Source: Terebella lapidaria
Lineage: Eukaryota > Annelida > Polychaeta > Terebellida > Terebellidae
Assembly (NCBI GenBank): GCA_949152475.1
Contig: OX424569.1
Coordinates: 20,435,170 to 20,499,169 of the forward strand
Length of the DNA stretch: 64,000 bases
Direction: 5' to 3'
The notes beneath the pieces are model-generated. The model had not been told where the DNA came from and made no database searches. It saw nothing but the letters and a program-made list of their open reading frames with translations. Position numbers and translations under genes: made by a program. Each line of letters opens with the position of its first letter. Position 1 is the stretch's first letter. This document shows positions 11,558 through 23,162 of the stretch, piece by piece.

Positions 11558-12074
11558 AAAATGGATAGTAATGCGATTTGGGGCGAAAGAAATTTTTTTC
11601 GCCGACTCGTCAAAAATTCAAAATGGCCACCACAAGGAGATCGGCGATTCAAGGGCAACAAAACTTATACACGTCACAGAGGTATATAAGAGAAATCTTT
11701 TTAAACAAAAATCTCAAAACTGATCAGACAGTTTTTGAGAAAATACAGACCAGGTGCGAATTTGAGCATTTTTCGACCCAAAAATGGCTGTTTTGACCTT
11801 TCAAGGTCATCCAAGGTCAAATTGAAGGTCACCACACGAGTCGCTATATATGACTACCCACTTGAAAGTGCCAATTTCTAAGCTCTATCTCCAAGCTTTC
11901 TATGAGTAGAGTATGGACAGCTCCAATTATGAAGGAAAAAAGTCCAAAATTGTTTTCAAAGGGTGAAATTTTTTTTTTGCTTAGAAATGGCCCAAAATGA
12001 ATAATGCGATAAATTTTTTTTTTGCTTAGAAATGGCCCAAAATGAATAATGCCGACCCGCCAAAAATTAAAAAA
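11558..12074 (+). mobile_element. HINE-A short-form body fragment
   Basis: Begins at aaaatggatagtaatgcgat and runs through the TTCAAGGTCATCCAAGGTCA block. It includes a local duplication (tgcttagaaatggcccaaaa twice, near 11979 and 12022) and is cut by the next 5' end at 12075. Confidence 0.6.
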
Positions 12075-13612
12075 TTAGCCCAAAGGCTAAGATAGGTTAC
12101 CGGACAATTTTGGTTTGGCCATGGCAGCATTGGCAGGTAACAGACCTTGAGATTTACCAATCAAGGTTCGCAGTGTAAACATATGACCTTGGGATTTACC
12201 AATCAAGGTCATCCGTATGAACTTCGATGTAACCATTACATGTATGTGTGCGGCATTTGATATTCTATATGTTGGGTGGAATCGTTTAGGCCGCTCAGGT
12301 CAATTTACACATTCCAAGTCAGACATTTGGCACTCAAGGTCATCTGACGTCAAGTTCAAGGTCATCATTAGTTGTGCCATATATGTCTTCCTATATGTTC
12401 ATAATGCAAACAGGAGCTCTATCTGCAAGCATTTCATCTACAAAGGCAAATCTGGGCATTTTTTGACCCCAAAATGGCTGTTTTGACCTTTCAAGGTCAT
12501 CCAAGGTCAAATTCAAGGTCACCACACAAGTCGCCATATATGACTTCCGATTTGAAAGTGCCAATTTCTAAGCTCTATCTTCAAGCGTTCTATGAGTACA
12601 GTCCTGACAGCTCCCATTATGAAGGAAAAAAGTGCCGAAAATTTTCTAAGTCCAAAATTTTTTTCAAAGGGTGAAAATTTTTTTTTGCCTAGAAATGGCC
12701 CAAAATGGATAGTAATGTTATTTGGGGCGAAATTTTTTTATTTTTTTTTGTCAAAAATTCAAAATGGCCACCACACTGAGATCGGCGATTCAAGGGCAAC
12801 AAAACTTATACACGTCGCCGAGGTATATAAGAGGAATCTTTTTAAGCAAAAATCTCTAAACTGATCAGAGAGTTTTTGAGAAAATACAGACCAGGTGCAA
12901 ATTTGAGCGTTTTTCGACCCAAAAATGGCTGTTTTGACCTTTCAAGGTCATCCAAGGTCAAATTCAAGGTCACCACACAAGTCGCCATATATGACTTCCC
13001 ATTTGAAAGTGCCAATTTCTAAGCTCTAGCTTCAAGCGTTCTATGAGTACAGTCCGGACAGCTCCCATTATGAAGGGAAAAAATCCAAAATTTTTTTCAA
13101 AGGGTGAAAATTTTTTTTTGCTCTAGAAATGGCCCAAAATGGATAGTAATGCGATCTGGGGCGAAAAAATTTTTTTTCGCCGACCCGCCAAAAATTCAAA
13201 ATGGCCGCCACACGAAAACCGGCAGATTTAGGGCAACCAAACTTATACATATCACAGAGGTATATGAGGGGAATCTTTTGAAACCAAAAACTCAAAACTG
13301 ATCAGACAGTTTTTGAGAAAATGGCCGTCAAAGTCCAAAATTGAGCGTTTTTCGACAAAAACGGCCGCCATTTTGAAAAAAATGCGAAAATCAAAAAACA
13401 AAAAAATACCTCCTTCTCAAAATATTTTTAGGCATTTTTGTGCAAAATTTCAGAAAGATTCGATCGTTAACTTTAAAGATAAAAATGTTAACGCCGGACG
13501 GACGGACGGACGGACGGACGGACGGCTAGACGGACGGCTAGACGGACGGACGGACGACGGACGCAACGCCATGCCAATAGGTTATCGGACCAAAGGTCCG
13601 GTAACCTAAAAA
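12075..13612 (+). mobile_element. HINE-A short form, complete
   Basis: Full structure: 5' hairpin TTAGCCC-AAA-GGCTAA, then GATAGGTTACCGGACAATTT; a body with GGTCA-rich blocks; (GGAC)n with GGCTAGAC variants at 13494-13560; ACGCAACGCCATGCCAATA; terminal hairpin GGTTATCGGACC-AAA-GGTCCGGTAACC; TAAAAA ending at 13612. Its proximal part is a near-identical copy of 9795-10937. Confidence 0.85.
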
Positions 13613-13968
13613 TCAAAAAACTAAAAAATACCTCTCTCTCGAAATATTTTTAGGCATATTTGTGCAAAATTTCAGAAGAATCCGATCGTAAACTTTAAAG
13701 ATAAAATTGTTTACGGACGGACGACGGACGGACAGACGGACAATGGACGCAACGCCATGGCAATAGGTTATCGGCAATAGGTTATCCGGTAACCTAAAAA
13801 TAACTCCCTCTTGAAATATTTTTAGGTATTTTTGTGCAAAATTTCAGAAAGATTTGACCGTAAATCTTAACGATAAAAATGTAGACGGATGACGACAACG
13901 ACGATGCCCACGACGAACGCAACGCCAAGGCAATAGGTTATCAGACCATAGGTCCGGTAACATAAAAA
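13613..13968 (+). mobile_element. Two extra stacked HINE-A 3' ends
   Basis: After the terminus at 13612 two more distal modules follow head to tail. Each runs from about tacctc/taactccctc through the microsatellite to a terminal hairpin. The first (to 13800) has a scrambled hairpin with GGTTATC duplicated. The second (to 13968) has GGTTATCAGACC-ATA-GGTCCGGTAACA. Confidence 0.75.
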
Positions 13969-14270
13969 CGAAATAGTTGTCTCAGTGCCGGACGAATGTA
14001 ACATGATGCCAATAGGTTATCAAATCATTAATATTAGGTTCAGAAACATAATATTATACATAGGTCATGAAAAAATTTTCATCACTTACTCTCGAGTTTC
14101 TTGGTTTGGAAAAGATCCAGTCTTTCAATCGATTCTGATTTTAACTCTTCACTTGCAACTTGATTGATTCTGCCAGTATTTTTGTCTTTGGAAGAAAGTT
14201 TCCTGATTTTGAAGTTTGCAGATGTCTTGATTACTGGAAGATACAGCTCTGCTTCTCTGAAATAAAAAAA
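13969..14270. other. Low-copy stretch, nothing recognised
   Basis: No repeat family or reading frame that I can support, although atgatgccaataggttatca at 14003 is a faint HINE-A 3' echo. Confidence 0.4.
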
Positions 14271-14960
14271 TTAGCCCAAGATAAGACAGGTTACCGGACA
14301 ATTTTGGTTTTAAACATTTGCAGGCGACATATGACCTTGAGATTTACCAAGGTCATCTTTGTGAACTTCAATGTCACTCTTAAGTGTGCTGTATAGGACT
14401 TTCTATATGTTCATAATACAAACATATAAGCTCTATTAACAAGTATTTTGCCTGCAGACATGGTGGAAGCCAATTTACACGTTTCAGGAAAGGTGAGTCT
14501 TTGAGATCTAGCCTTCAAGGTGGTCTAAGGTCAAGTTCAAGCTCACTAAAAGATGTGTCATATATATACTTCTTATAAACGTATAAATCAATCCTAACAT
14601 CTAGGTGCAAGCGTTTAAACCTCAGCGGTCATTTTACACATTCCACGTCAACATTTAGCACTCAAGGTCATCTCAGGTCAAACTCAAGGTCATCATTAGT
14701 TGTTCAATATACAAGTTTTTATAGAATCATAATGCAAACATAACCTTTATCATCTGTAAAGGCAAATTTGGGCGTTTTTTTTTACCTGAAAATGGCTGTT
14801 TTGACCTTTCAAATTCAAAGTCACCACACGAATCGCCATATATGACTTCCCATTTGAAAATGCCAGTATTTTAGCTATATCTTCAGGCGTTCTATGAATA
14901 ACAGTTGTGGTAGCTCCCATTTTGAATGAAACAAGGGCCATTGGCCTCAAAGGAAGAGCT
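14271..14960 (+). mobile_element. Divergent HINE-A 5' region
   Basis: TTAGCCCAAGATAAGACAGG followed by TTACCGGACAATTTTGG shows a degenerate 5' hairpin. The body is a diverged short form (ATGACCTTGAGATTTACC, TCAAGGTCATC repeats). No 3' terminus is visible before the sequence becomes low-copy near 14960. Confidence 0.6.
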
Positions 14961-15270
14961 TTGAAAATGTTCGCACAGAACTATTTAAAACCCATTGAAC
15001 ACCGTATTTGATTTGGTACATATATGTTGTGGCCATATTGTAACTGTAGCTTTGACATTGTACCAACTGACCCATGATTTGTTTATTGTTAACTTGGCCT
15101 AATATTAAATGAATTAACACGATGATACCATTATTAAGGTACTGATTCCATCTACTCTCATTTTCCAAACTAGACGCTCTCCGGTTGTTGACGACCGCTG
15201 GGTGTATCCCCCGTAGCCCCTGTCTTCCCTGTCGCTCCCAAACTATTAATAGACTCAACAAATCTATACT
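14961..15270. other. Low-copy stretch, nothing recognised
   Basis: No supportable gene. It precedes the 129-bp tandem repeat. The open frames on the minus strand here show no motif. Confidence 0.4.
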
Positions 15271-15370
15271 GGACAGAACCTTTACCTTGTTGACCCCAAG
15301 AATAAATCTTTCTTGTCTTAAATATTTTTATTGTGGTCAATAATAGACTCAACTAGTAAATTTAATGTTA

Positions 15371-15900
15371 CCGTAATTATTCAATTAGTTCGAACACTCT
15401 AATAATTCAAACATCTAAAAATATTCAAGACAATAATTTTTCAAATTGACTCGTTTAGTTCGAACAGGCAAATTCACGATCAAAATTTCGAACTCACCAG
15501 GTGGCAGCCCTACGGAATGAAATATTAGTGATATCGTTCGCCAGGTGGCAGTGTTTGCGATTATGTGAACAATAGTCAATGATGGCATGGGATTATGTAC
15601 AGAAGTAAAGCGCGGACTTCTGAGTGGCACGCAGCTCGGGTAAAATCACTAAAATCAAGTATCAATGTTAGGTTAAAAATACTAATAAGCTGGCAATTTA
15701 TCACCCGATTATTCAAAGTTATTTCAAACATGGTTACCGTACGAGGTTAACCTATTGATCGTGCAGGGCCATAGTTCAAACCATCATGGGTGGCATCTGT
15801 CAACTTTCGTGTCTGCCCGTTCGCCGATTCTGCATGTAATAATTCAAACATTTCAAAATCTAATTATTTTTAGCTGTGCGAACTAACTGAATAATTACGG
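15371..15900. mobile_element. TA-target MITE, 530 bp, intact
   Basis: Terminal inverted repeats begin CCGTAATTATTCAATTAGTT on the left, and CCGTAATTATTCAGTTAGTT when read inward from the right. TA flanks both ends (15369-15370 and 15901-15902). Removing the element plus one TA restores the 129-bp tandem unit (aatgtTAacctattcggtta). This is TA target duplication as in Tc1/mariner-type elements. There is no coding capacity. Internally it carries ccaggtggcag twice. Confidence 0.85.
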
Positions 15901-16299
15901 TAACCTATTCGGTTACAGTCATGAAATATGTACTGGACAGAACCTTTACCTTGTTGTGCCCAATAGTTTCATGTCTCAACTATTTTTACTGTGGTCAATT
16001 ATAAATCTAACTAGTAAAACTAATGTTAAGCTACCTGGTTACAGCTATGAATTCCCCATTGGGCAGAATATATACCTTGTTGAGCCGAATAATAAATGTT
16101 TCTTGTCATAACTATTTTTATTGTGATCAATAATAGACCGACCTAGTAAAACTAATGTTAATCAATTTGGTTACAACTATGAATTCCCTACTGGGCAGAA
16201 TCTATACCTTGTTGAGCCCAATAATAAATGTTTCTTGTCTTACATGCAATTATTTTTATTGTGTTCAATAATAGACTTAATAAAACTAATGATAACGTA

Positions 16300-16476
16300 C
16301 AGTGGTCCCTGTAAGATAAGACCTCACCTTTAGCAGGAAAAATGAGGTCTTATCTTATAGGAAGTCTTATTTCACAGGTTCATTCACATGTTAAATTGAT
16401 CTCTGGAGAACAGAGAAAAGTCTTTACAGACAGGGAAGTCTTATTTCGGAGGTGTCTTATCTTACAGGGACCACTG
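16300..16476. mobile_element. TA-target MITE, 177 bp, perfect TIRs
   Basis: Left end CAGTGGTCCCTGTAAGATAA; the right end is its perfect inverse over at least 23 bp. TA lies on each side (16298-16299 and 16477-16478). The CAGTGGTCCC start and TA target resemble pogo/Tigger-like MITEs; that assignment is by motif only. Confidence 0.85.
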
Positions 16477-16538
16477 TATTATAATAACCAAAACCTATAT
16501 GGTTACAGCCATGAAATATGTACTGGACATAACCTTTT

Positions 16539-16948
16539 AAGGCCCGGACTAGTCGTAAATTTCCAACCGGGTACCCATGCGGTCTGACCCGATCTGTCCC
16601 GGGCATCCCGTCCAAAAACATTGTATATGACAAAATTTGAATGATACTTACTGGAGCAATTTGTAACACGTTAAACAAATGCCAGACATCGATCTTTGAC
16701 ACATATTATTTGTTTCGTCGGTCTTTATGTTCAAGTTTGAAAGAGATCACATGACCTCATAAAGTTATCCTTCGTTTTTGTCCGATGATTTCCTTGTCAC
16801 TCTTGTGATTTTACTAGCGTTCATCACAAATATTCAAAACAAAAATTATATCTTTACTCGTTCTTGAGTACGGGTAATGAAATTCCGACCCAGGTCATTG
16901 TATGACCCGCCCCGAATTTGGGTACCCATTGACTCGTCCGGGTCCTAG
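16539..16948. mobile_element. Probable hAT-like MITE, ~410 bp
   Basis: It splits the 129-bp repeat inside its aacctttaccttg word. AACCTTTT (16531-16538) on the left and AACCTTCA on the right look like an eroded 8-bp target duplication. The ends are imperfect inverse partners: taaGGCCCGGACTAGTC versus ctagGACCCGGACGAGTC read inward. An 8-bp duplication fits hAT elements. Confidence 0.6.
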
Positions 16949-17105
16949 AACCTTCACATTGTTAAGCCCAATGAGAAATGTTTCTTGTCATAACTATTTT
17001 TATTGTGGCCAATAAGACTTAATTAGTAAAACTAATGTTAACTTATTCCGTTACAGCCATGAAATCTCTACAAGTCAGAAGCTTTACCTTGTTGAGCCCA
17101 TATAA

Positions 17106-18210
17106 AAATCACCCGAGTATTATTTGGACCAACGTGTAAGATTTTTTTTTAGGAGACACAATGGTTTTTGAGCTAGATCTAAATCCTTTTTTTAAGGATT
17201 TTTTTCTCAGTGTTTTTATTTATACTGCAGAGATTTCTGCAACTTGTCTGCATTTCAATAATTTATGACATGCATGAAAGCTTTTTTCATCACTGCTAAA
17301 GAATTGCGATCATGTTTTTCCTTGCCCAAATGCTGGTTTGAAGATCATCGTACATATGTGTGAAGTGAATGAGTGTCCGCTGTCTGATTAGCCCAAATCG
17401 CCGCTCGCGTGACTGCCATCAAAATCAGCACTGACAATTCTCGTCAACAATATAAAACTATCATAAACATGATAAATCAGCTAGTATCCATTTGTTTCTG
17501 CTTATTTCAGGAAGAAACTAACTTTTTTTCCCCGACAAAGTGTAATTTGTGAATGTTTGGCAAATCTGCCAAGTTTTGTTGTTTCCGACTGTTCCTAGTC
17601 AAATCTCGTGAAATCTTGCTTCACTTCAGTGGGCATTTCTGATTAAATTTCCCCATAAACAAGCTGTGTATGGTGATATTTTTATGAAGTATTACCAGTG
17701 AAGTAGGAGAGAATCATGGAAAAAACCATTTATTTGGGTCGTAAAAAGTATTTCAACAAATACTGCACGCAGTTCGACTTCGACGATCTCGTGGCAGCAG
17801 TTTGACCTTGAACACAGTGCGCCAGTATTTATCGCTAATTGGCGGGACTTGCTCACATGATAATTTGCATATAATTATATCCACATGTAGTCCATGAACA
17901 TGTGGGTGTGTCCGTCAAGACAGCTTCCTGAATGGACAATTCAGTGACTGCAGGGGAATCAGAGGGTTCAGGGGCGGTCACACGCTAATTGGATTTGCCT
18001 ACTGGAATATGGAATACCACCACTAACACAATAATTATTATGTTGCCATATCAACTTGTTTTTCATTTTTGCAATAGCATACTGTATCTATATATTGTGC
18101 AGAATGTATATGCAAAAGTTTGAGTGCATATGATTGCAAGAAAGCACTGTTTCAGTGAAGATCAAAACGGGAGTGGTGATGGGTAATGAAACGGTGACAT
18201 ACGAAAAAAA
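17106..18210. other. Low-copy region, no gene recognised
   Basis: No reading frame above about 60 codons and no family that I recognise. Confidence 0.45.
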
Positions 18211-19057
18211 TTAGCCCAAGGGCTAAGATAGGTTACTGGACAATTTTAGTTTTAAGCAATGCGGGTGACATTACTGACATATGACCTTGAGATTTACCAG
18301 TCAAGGTCATGTTTGTGAACTGCAATGTCATCATTAGGTATGCTGCATATGACTTCATAATACAAACATAAAAGCTCTATCAACAAGTATTTTGTCTGTA
18401 GAGGGCAATTTACACAATTCATGTCAGGTCAGGCCAGATTGTGAGAATCTTAACCTGTATGTGCAAGGGTTTAAGCCTCTGTGGCTAATTTACACATTTC
18501 ACATCGGACATTTAGCACCTAAGGTCATCCAAGGTCAAGCTCAAGGTCATCATCAGTTGTTCCATATATGAAGTCCAAAATTTTTTTCAAAGGGCGAAAA
18601 ATTTTTTTTTGCCTAGAAATGGCCCAAAATGGATAGTAATGCGATCTGGGGCGAAAAATTTTTTTGTCGCCGACTCGTCAAAAATTCAAAATGGCCACCA
18701 CACGGAGATCGGCGATTCAAGGGCAACAAAACTTATACACGTCACAAAGGTATATAATAGGAATGTTTTTATACAAAAATCTCAAAACTGATCAGACAGT
18801 TTTTGAGAAAATGGCCGCCAAACTTCAAAATCAAGCATTTTTCGACGAAAACGGCCGCCATTTTGAGAAAAATTTAAAAATCAAAAAACTAAAAAATAAC
18901 TCCTTCTTGAATTATTTTAAGGTATCTTTTCCCAAATTTTCAGAAAAAAAACCGTACACTTTAAAGATAAATATGTGGACAGACGGACGGACGGACGGAT
19001 GACGGACGCAACGTGACGGCAATAGGTTATCGGACCATAGGTCCGGCAACCTAAAAA
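18211..19057 (+). mobile_element. HINE-A short form, complete (847 bp)
   Basis: 5' hairpin TTAGCCC-AA-GGGCTAA, GATAGGTTACTGGACAATTT, a compact body, a GGAC microsatellite near 18979-19003, and terminal hairpin GGTTATCGGACC-ATA-GGTCCGGCAACC followed by TAAAAA. Another HINE-A 5' end begins at the very next base. Confidence 0.85.
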
Positions 19058-20726
19058 TTAGCCCAAGGGTTAAGAAAGGTTACCGGAGAATATATATATT
19101 TTAGATATTAGCCTTTTGTCCCATGACCTTGAAAATATGGTCATTGGTCAATTCAAAGTCACGAGAACACTCAGTATATATATCATTTCTAGTACATCCA
19201 CAATTGATTCCTAAGCTGTAAATTGGATAATAAGTGAGATATCAGCTATTCATGATCTGACCTTGAAAGTGAGCTCAAAGGTGAAGTTCAAGGTCATGAG
19301 AATATTCAGCACATATCATTTCCTATATGTCCACAATTGATGCCTAAGCTGTAAAATTGATAAGTGAGATATTAGCCATTTTGTCCTCTGACCTTGAAAA
19401 TGAGGTCAAAAGTCAAATTCAAGGTCATGACAATAATCTGCATATATCATTTCCTATATGTTCATAATTGATTTCTAAGCTGTAAAGTCGATAAGAAACA
19501 AGATATTAGCCATTTTGTCCAGTGACCTTGAAAATGATGTCAAAAGTCACATTCAAGGTCATCAGATTATTCGGCATATATCATTTCCTATATGTCCACA
19601 ATTGATTCCTAAGCTGAAAGTCAATAATACGCGAGATATTGGCCATTTTGTGCTCTGACCTTGAAAATGAGGTTAAAGGTCAAATTCAAGGTCACAAGAT
19701 TATTCAGCATATATCATTTCCTATATGTCCACAATTGATTCCCAAGCTGTAAAGTGAATAAGCGAGATATTAGCGATTTTGAGCTGACTTTGAAAATGAG
19801 ACCAAAGGTCAAATTCAAAGTCACGAGAATATTCGGCATATATCAATTCCTATATGGTCACAATAGATTTCTAAGCTATAAAGTCGACATTAAGCGAGAT
19901 ATCAGCCATTTTGTGCTCTTGACTTTGAAAATTAGGTCAGAGGTCAAATTCAAGGTCACGGGAATATTCAGCATATATCATTTCCTATATGGTCACAATA
20001 GATAGCTATAAAGTCGACTATAAGCGAGATATTAGCCATTTTGTGCTCTTGACTTTGAAAATTAGGTCAGAGGTCAAATTCAAGATCGCGAGAATATTCG
20101 GCATATATCATTTCCTATATGGTCACAATAGATTTCTAAGCTATAAAGTCGACAATAAGCGAGATATTAGCCATTTTGTGCTCTGACCTTGAAAATGAGG
20201 TCAAAGGTCAAATTCAAGGTCACAAGAATATTCAGCATATATCACTTCCTATATGTCCACAACTGTGTCCAAAGCTGTAAAGTCAATAATAATCGAGATA
20301 TTGGCCATTTTGTGCTCTGACCTTGAAAATGAGGTTAAAGGTCAAATTCAGGGTCACGAGAATATTCAGCATACATCATTTCCTATATGTCCACAATTGA
20401 TTCCAAGTCTCTAATCTCAATATTAAGTGAGATATCAAGAACATTGTGGCCCACTATAAAGCATAGGAGAATTTAACATGGGAAAGTCCTACTTGGGATC
20501 CGTAAAAAACATCAAAATGGCCGCCACACGCAGACCGGCGATTCAAGAGCATCGAAACTTATACACATTATAAGGACATGTGAGAAGAACATTTTGAAAC
20601 CAAAATCTCAAAAACTGATCACACAGTTTTTGAGAAAATAATTTTTAAAGTTGAAAACATGCAAAAACGGCCATTTTCGGCATAAAAATGGCCGCCAAAA
20701 CTGCATTATCGATTCAATCAAAAAAA
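19058..20726 (+). mobile_element. HINE-A long form without 3' end
   Basis: It begins TTAGCCCAAGGGTTAAGAAA and GGTTACCGGAG directly abutting the previous copy's end. A 134-bp satellite core occupies 19090-20430, followed by the tail module (cactataaagcatagg at about 20453). It is interrupted at 20727 by a new 5' end before any microsatellite or 3' hairpin. Confidence 0.75.
19090..20430 (+). repeat. 134-bp GGTCA satellite array, ~10 units
   Basis: The second largest array in the window. Units vary in orientation-neutral details (ttcctatatggtcacaatag versus ttcctatatgtccacaattg), but most retain TGACCTTGA, AGGTCAAAGGTCA and TCAAGGTCA in that order. Confidence 0.85.
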
Positions 20727-20850
20727 TTAGCCCAAGGGCTAGAAAGGTTACCGGAGAAATGAGCGTGTTTAACTGCGCAACGGTTTCTAATATCAGCAAA
20801 AGTTGCTGTAATGTAGTGATTGAAGGTCAAATTCAAGGTCCTAATTGTTG
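20727..20850 (+). mobile_element. HINE-A 5' end fragment
   Basis: TTAGCCC-AA-GGGCTAGAAAGG and TTACCGGAGAAATGAGC, then GAAGGTCAAATTCAAGGTC at about 20822, after which low-copy sequence starts. No 3' end. Confidence 0.6.
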
Positions 20851-21062
20851 GTGGCAATAGGTTGATACTCACCTCACAACTAGAATCCCCATATTCCATT
20901 TAAATGTGTGAATACTCAACCTCTAGTTTGCAGTATTCTATAAGTTATGGAAGGTGATTACAAATATCAAAGTGCTACAAGAAGGCAAGACTGTCTAATA
21001 ATATATTTTCATCAAATAATCAATCAGCATGGTGATGAAAGAGCAAACAAGTTATTTGAGTG
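20851..21062. other. Low-copy stretch, nothing recognised
   Basis: No supportable feature. Confidence 0.4.
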
Positions 21063-21179
21063 AAATAACTAATCATCAGTACATTGTATATTAAATGACT
21101 CAAGACCTAAAAGAAAGTGATTCAAGTACAAAATAAGTGTGTTTACGTAAGAGTGGATGTGCACACTTTGACAGGGTAT
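21063..21179. repeat. 117-bp exact direct repeat, copy 1
   Basis: Runs from aaataactaatcatcagtac to ggatgtgcacactttgacag and ggtat, and recurs identically at 23046-23162. Its context continues into low-copy DNA, so this is probably the original locus. Confidence 0.9.
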
Positions 21180-21696
21180 CGTACATACATGCAGTTATAT
21201 ACCTTTTATGCAGAGAATATTGTACAAGTGCATGAATAAAATATATATGTATGGTACATGTACAGGTTTGTCATAATCCTGAATAAGCAGATACCTCAAT
21301 ATAGGGCTTTGCCCTGTTGGTCGATGCACACTTCTCTTGAATAAATATTTATTGAACTAATCCTGAATAATCGCAAAATGCACATATGTAGTTATGCCAG
21401 TACATGTAGAGTTTGCATATTGTAACCAAGAAAACCCACAGGTGCAAGAGATGATGCAAAACTTGATTTTACAACATGTACCAGGTGTGCTAACACATTC
21501 ATATAATGCAATATACTGGTGAAAATTTGCATATTTCATGTATGTGTAAATTGCCATGCCTGCCGGATAATCAGTTAATGGTACAACAATGCTAAAATCA
21601 GGTAATGATAATTGTTAAAAAGTCTGCAGCAAGTCTATGTGCACATCACAGTTGTGTTTGATATTAACTCATTGATCTGGGTGTCAGATTTCAGCA
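21180..21696. other. Low-copy stretch, nothing recognised
   Basis: A/T-rich, with repeated tacatgta words. No gene called. Confidence 0.4.
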
Positions 21697-21950
21697 TCAT
21701 TATTACTTGGCAAAATGGCAAAATAAATTTTGCCAAGTATGTTGGTCAGTCATCTTGTTTGTTTGTTTGTTACTTGCCGGAATCTAAAGATTTCGGCAAG
21801 TATGTTGCTCTGTTCGTGGATGTGTTTGTGTGTTTGTTACTTGCCGGAATCTAAAGATTTCGGCAAGTATGTTGCTCTGTTCGTGGATGTGTTTGTGTGT
21901 TTGTTACTTGCCGGAATCTAAAGATTTCGGCAAGTATGTTGGTCAGTTGG

Positions 21951-21984
<34 letters not shown>

Positions 21985-23045
21985 TGTTACTTGCCGGAAT
22001 CTAAAGATTTCGGCAAGTATATTGGTCGGTTGGTTTGTTACTTGCCGGAATCTTCGATTTCGGCAAGTATGTTACTCTGTTTGTGGATGGATGTGTTTGT
22101 TTGTTTGTTTGTATATTTGTGTGTTTGTTTGCACTCTAGCGTCCACAGTTCTGGGTCGAATCGGTTCATATTACATACTCAATATCTGTAGGTTACTGGG
22201 CAGGCACCGCACTATTTTGGTGTTTCTAGGTCAAAGGTCAAGGTCAGGCAAAACGTCGAAAACACATAAGGGGCCATAACTCCGGTTCTAATCGTCATAG
22301 AGACTTCAAACCAAGTTCATATTGTAGATAAACTCGAGTTCTATCTTTTTTGACCTTGACCTTGACCTTTGACTTTGACCTTGAGAAGTTCGCCCGAGGT
22401 CGAATATTTGACCTTGGAGGTCACCTCCTCCGATTTTCGGTCTGATGCTTGGAAACGATGTGGGACCAGTCCCTCATGGTCAATATCAATTTTTAGCGCG
22501 GTCGGTCAATCCGTTATGACGTAATTGACGTTTCTATGGCAACGAAATCGGTCCCATCATAAGCGAAATTGCATGTTTCAAGCTGTCGATGCTGATAAAA
22601 GCGTCAATAATGTGCGTAAAAATCTGATAATACACAAGTGTATAGTCGAGGATGACTTCTTTTGTTCCAGAAAATTTCAAGGTCGAAGGTCGAAAGTCAA
22701 GGTCAATATTGACCTGCAAGTGAAAACCATGTGGGTCACTATATCTCAGGAAGTAAGCAAGATAGAGACACGAAAGTAAATCCACATTATTGCACTCACT
22801 TAGCCTAACAACTTTTGCATTTACACCTAAGGCGTATGACCGATAGCCTTTGCAAGCGCCTGAGGTCGAAATTGACCTCAAAAATGACCTTGACCTTGAC
22901 TTTTTGCAAAAATATCGAGTAGTAGCTCGTTTGAAAGGTCTTCGAGAGTACTTTCCAAATATGTTGTTATTTTTGGAATCGGACGTCAATTGACGTCAAA
23001 TGTGATTTCAGACTGACATTTAGGCCTTTTGAGTGTCAGATGTGC
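21697..23045 (+). mobile_element. Family D repeat element, first block
   Basis: Opens with tacttggcaaaatggcaaaa and ataaattttgccaagtatg, a variant of the family D hairpin, then gttggtcagtcatcttg and (TTTG)n. It contains the CCGGAATC hairpin cluster (21770-22075) and a GGTCA-rich tract (22225-22460 with ttgaccttgaccttgaccttt). It ends where the 117-bp repeat starts. Family D resembles non-autonomous Helitron-like repeats in having a terminal hairpin and a microsatellite. Confidence 0.6.
21770..22075. repeat. Five tandem 13-bp-stem hairpins
   Basis: ACTTGCCGGAATC-TAAA-GATTTCGGCAAGT occurs near 21771, 21838, 21905 and 21987, with a fifth version (loop ttc) near 22037. The first three are spaced 67 bp apart and separated by atgttgctctgttcgtggat. 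A (GATT)n run lies at about 21955-21983. A related hairpin with a perfect stem is at 56773-56801. Confidence 0.85.
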
Positions 23046-23162
23046 AAATAACTAATCATCAGTACATTGTATATTAAATGACTCAAGACCTAAAAGAAAG
23101 TGATTCAAGTACAAAATAAGTGTGTTTACGTAAGAGTGGATGTGCACACTTTGACAGGGTAT
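23046..23162. repeat. 117-bp exact direct repeat, copy 2
   Basis: Identical to 21063-21179 at an offset of 1,983 bp. Its right end joins family D at gtatgttggtcag, sharing only GTAT with the original continuation, i.e. a microhomology junction. Confidence 0.9.

Larger units (their letters stand above)
15271..17105. repeat. ~129-bp tandem repeat interrupted by three MITEs
   Basis: Units run from ggacagaacctttaccttgttgagccc (seen as ggacagaacc / tttaccttgttgagccc) through atgtttcttgtc, atttttattgtggtcaataa, actagtaaaactaatgtta and ggttacagctatgaa. The ttgttg landmark recurs at 15951, 16078 and 16209. Pieces lie at 15271-15370, 15901-16299, 16477-16538 and 16949-17105, separated by the three MITEs. 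Confidence 0.8.

Noticed and set aside
22534..22989. 151-codon minus-strand frame
   Set aside because: Lies in a GGTCA-rich family D tract, overlaps a plus-strand frame, and has no motif or relative among other copies.
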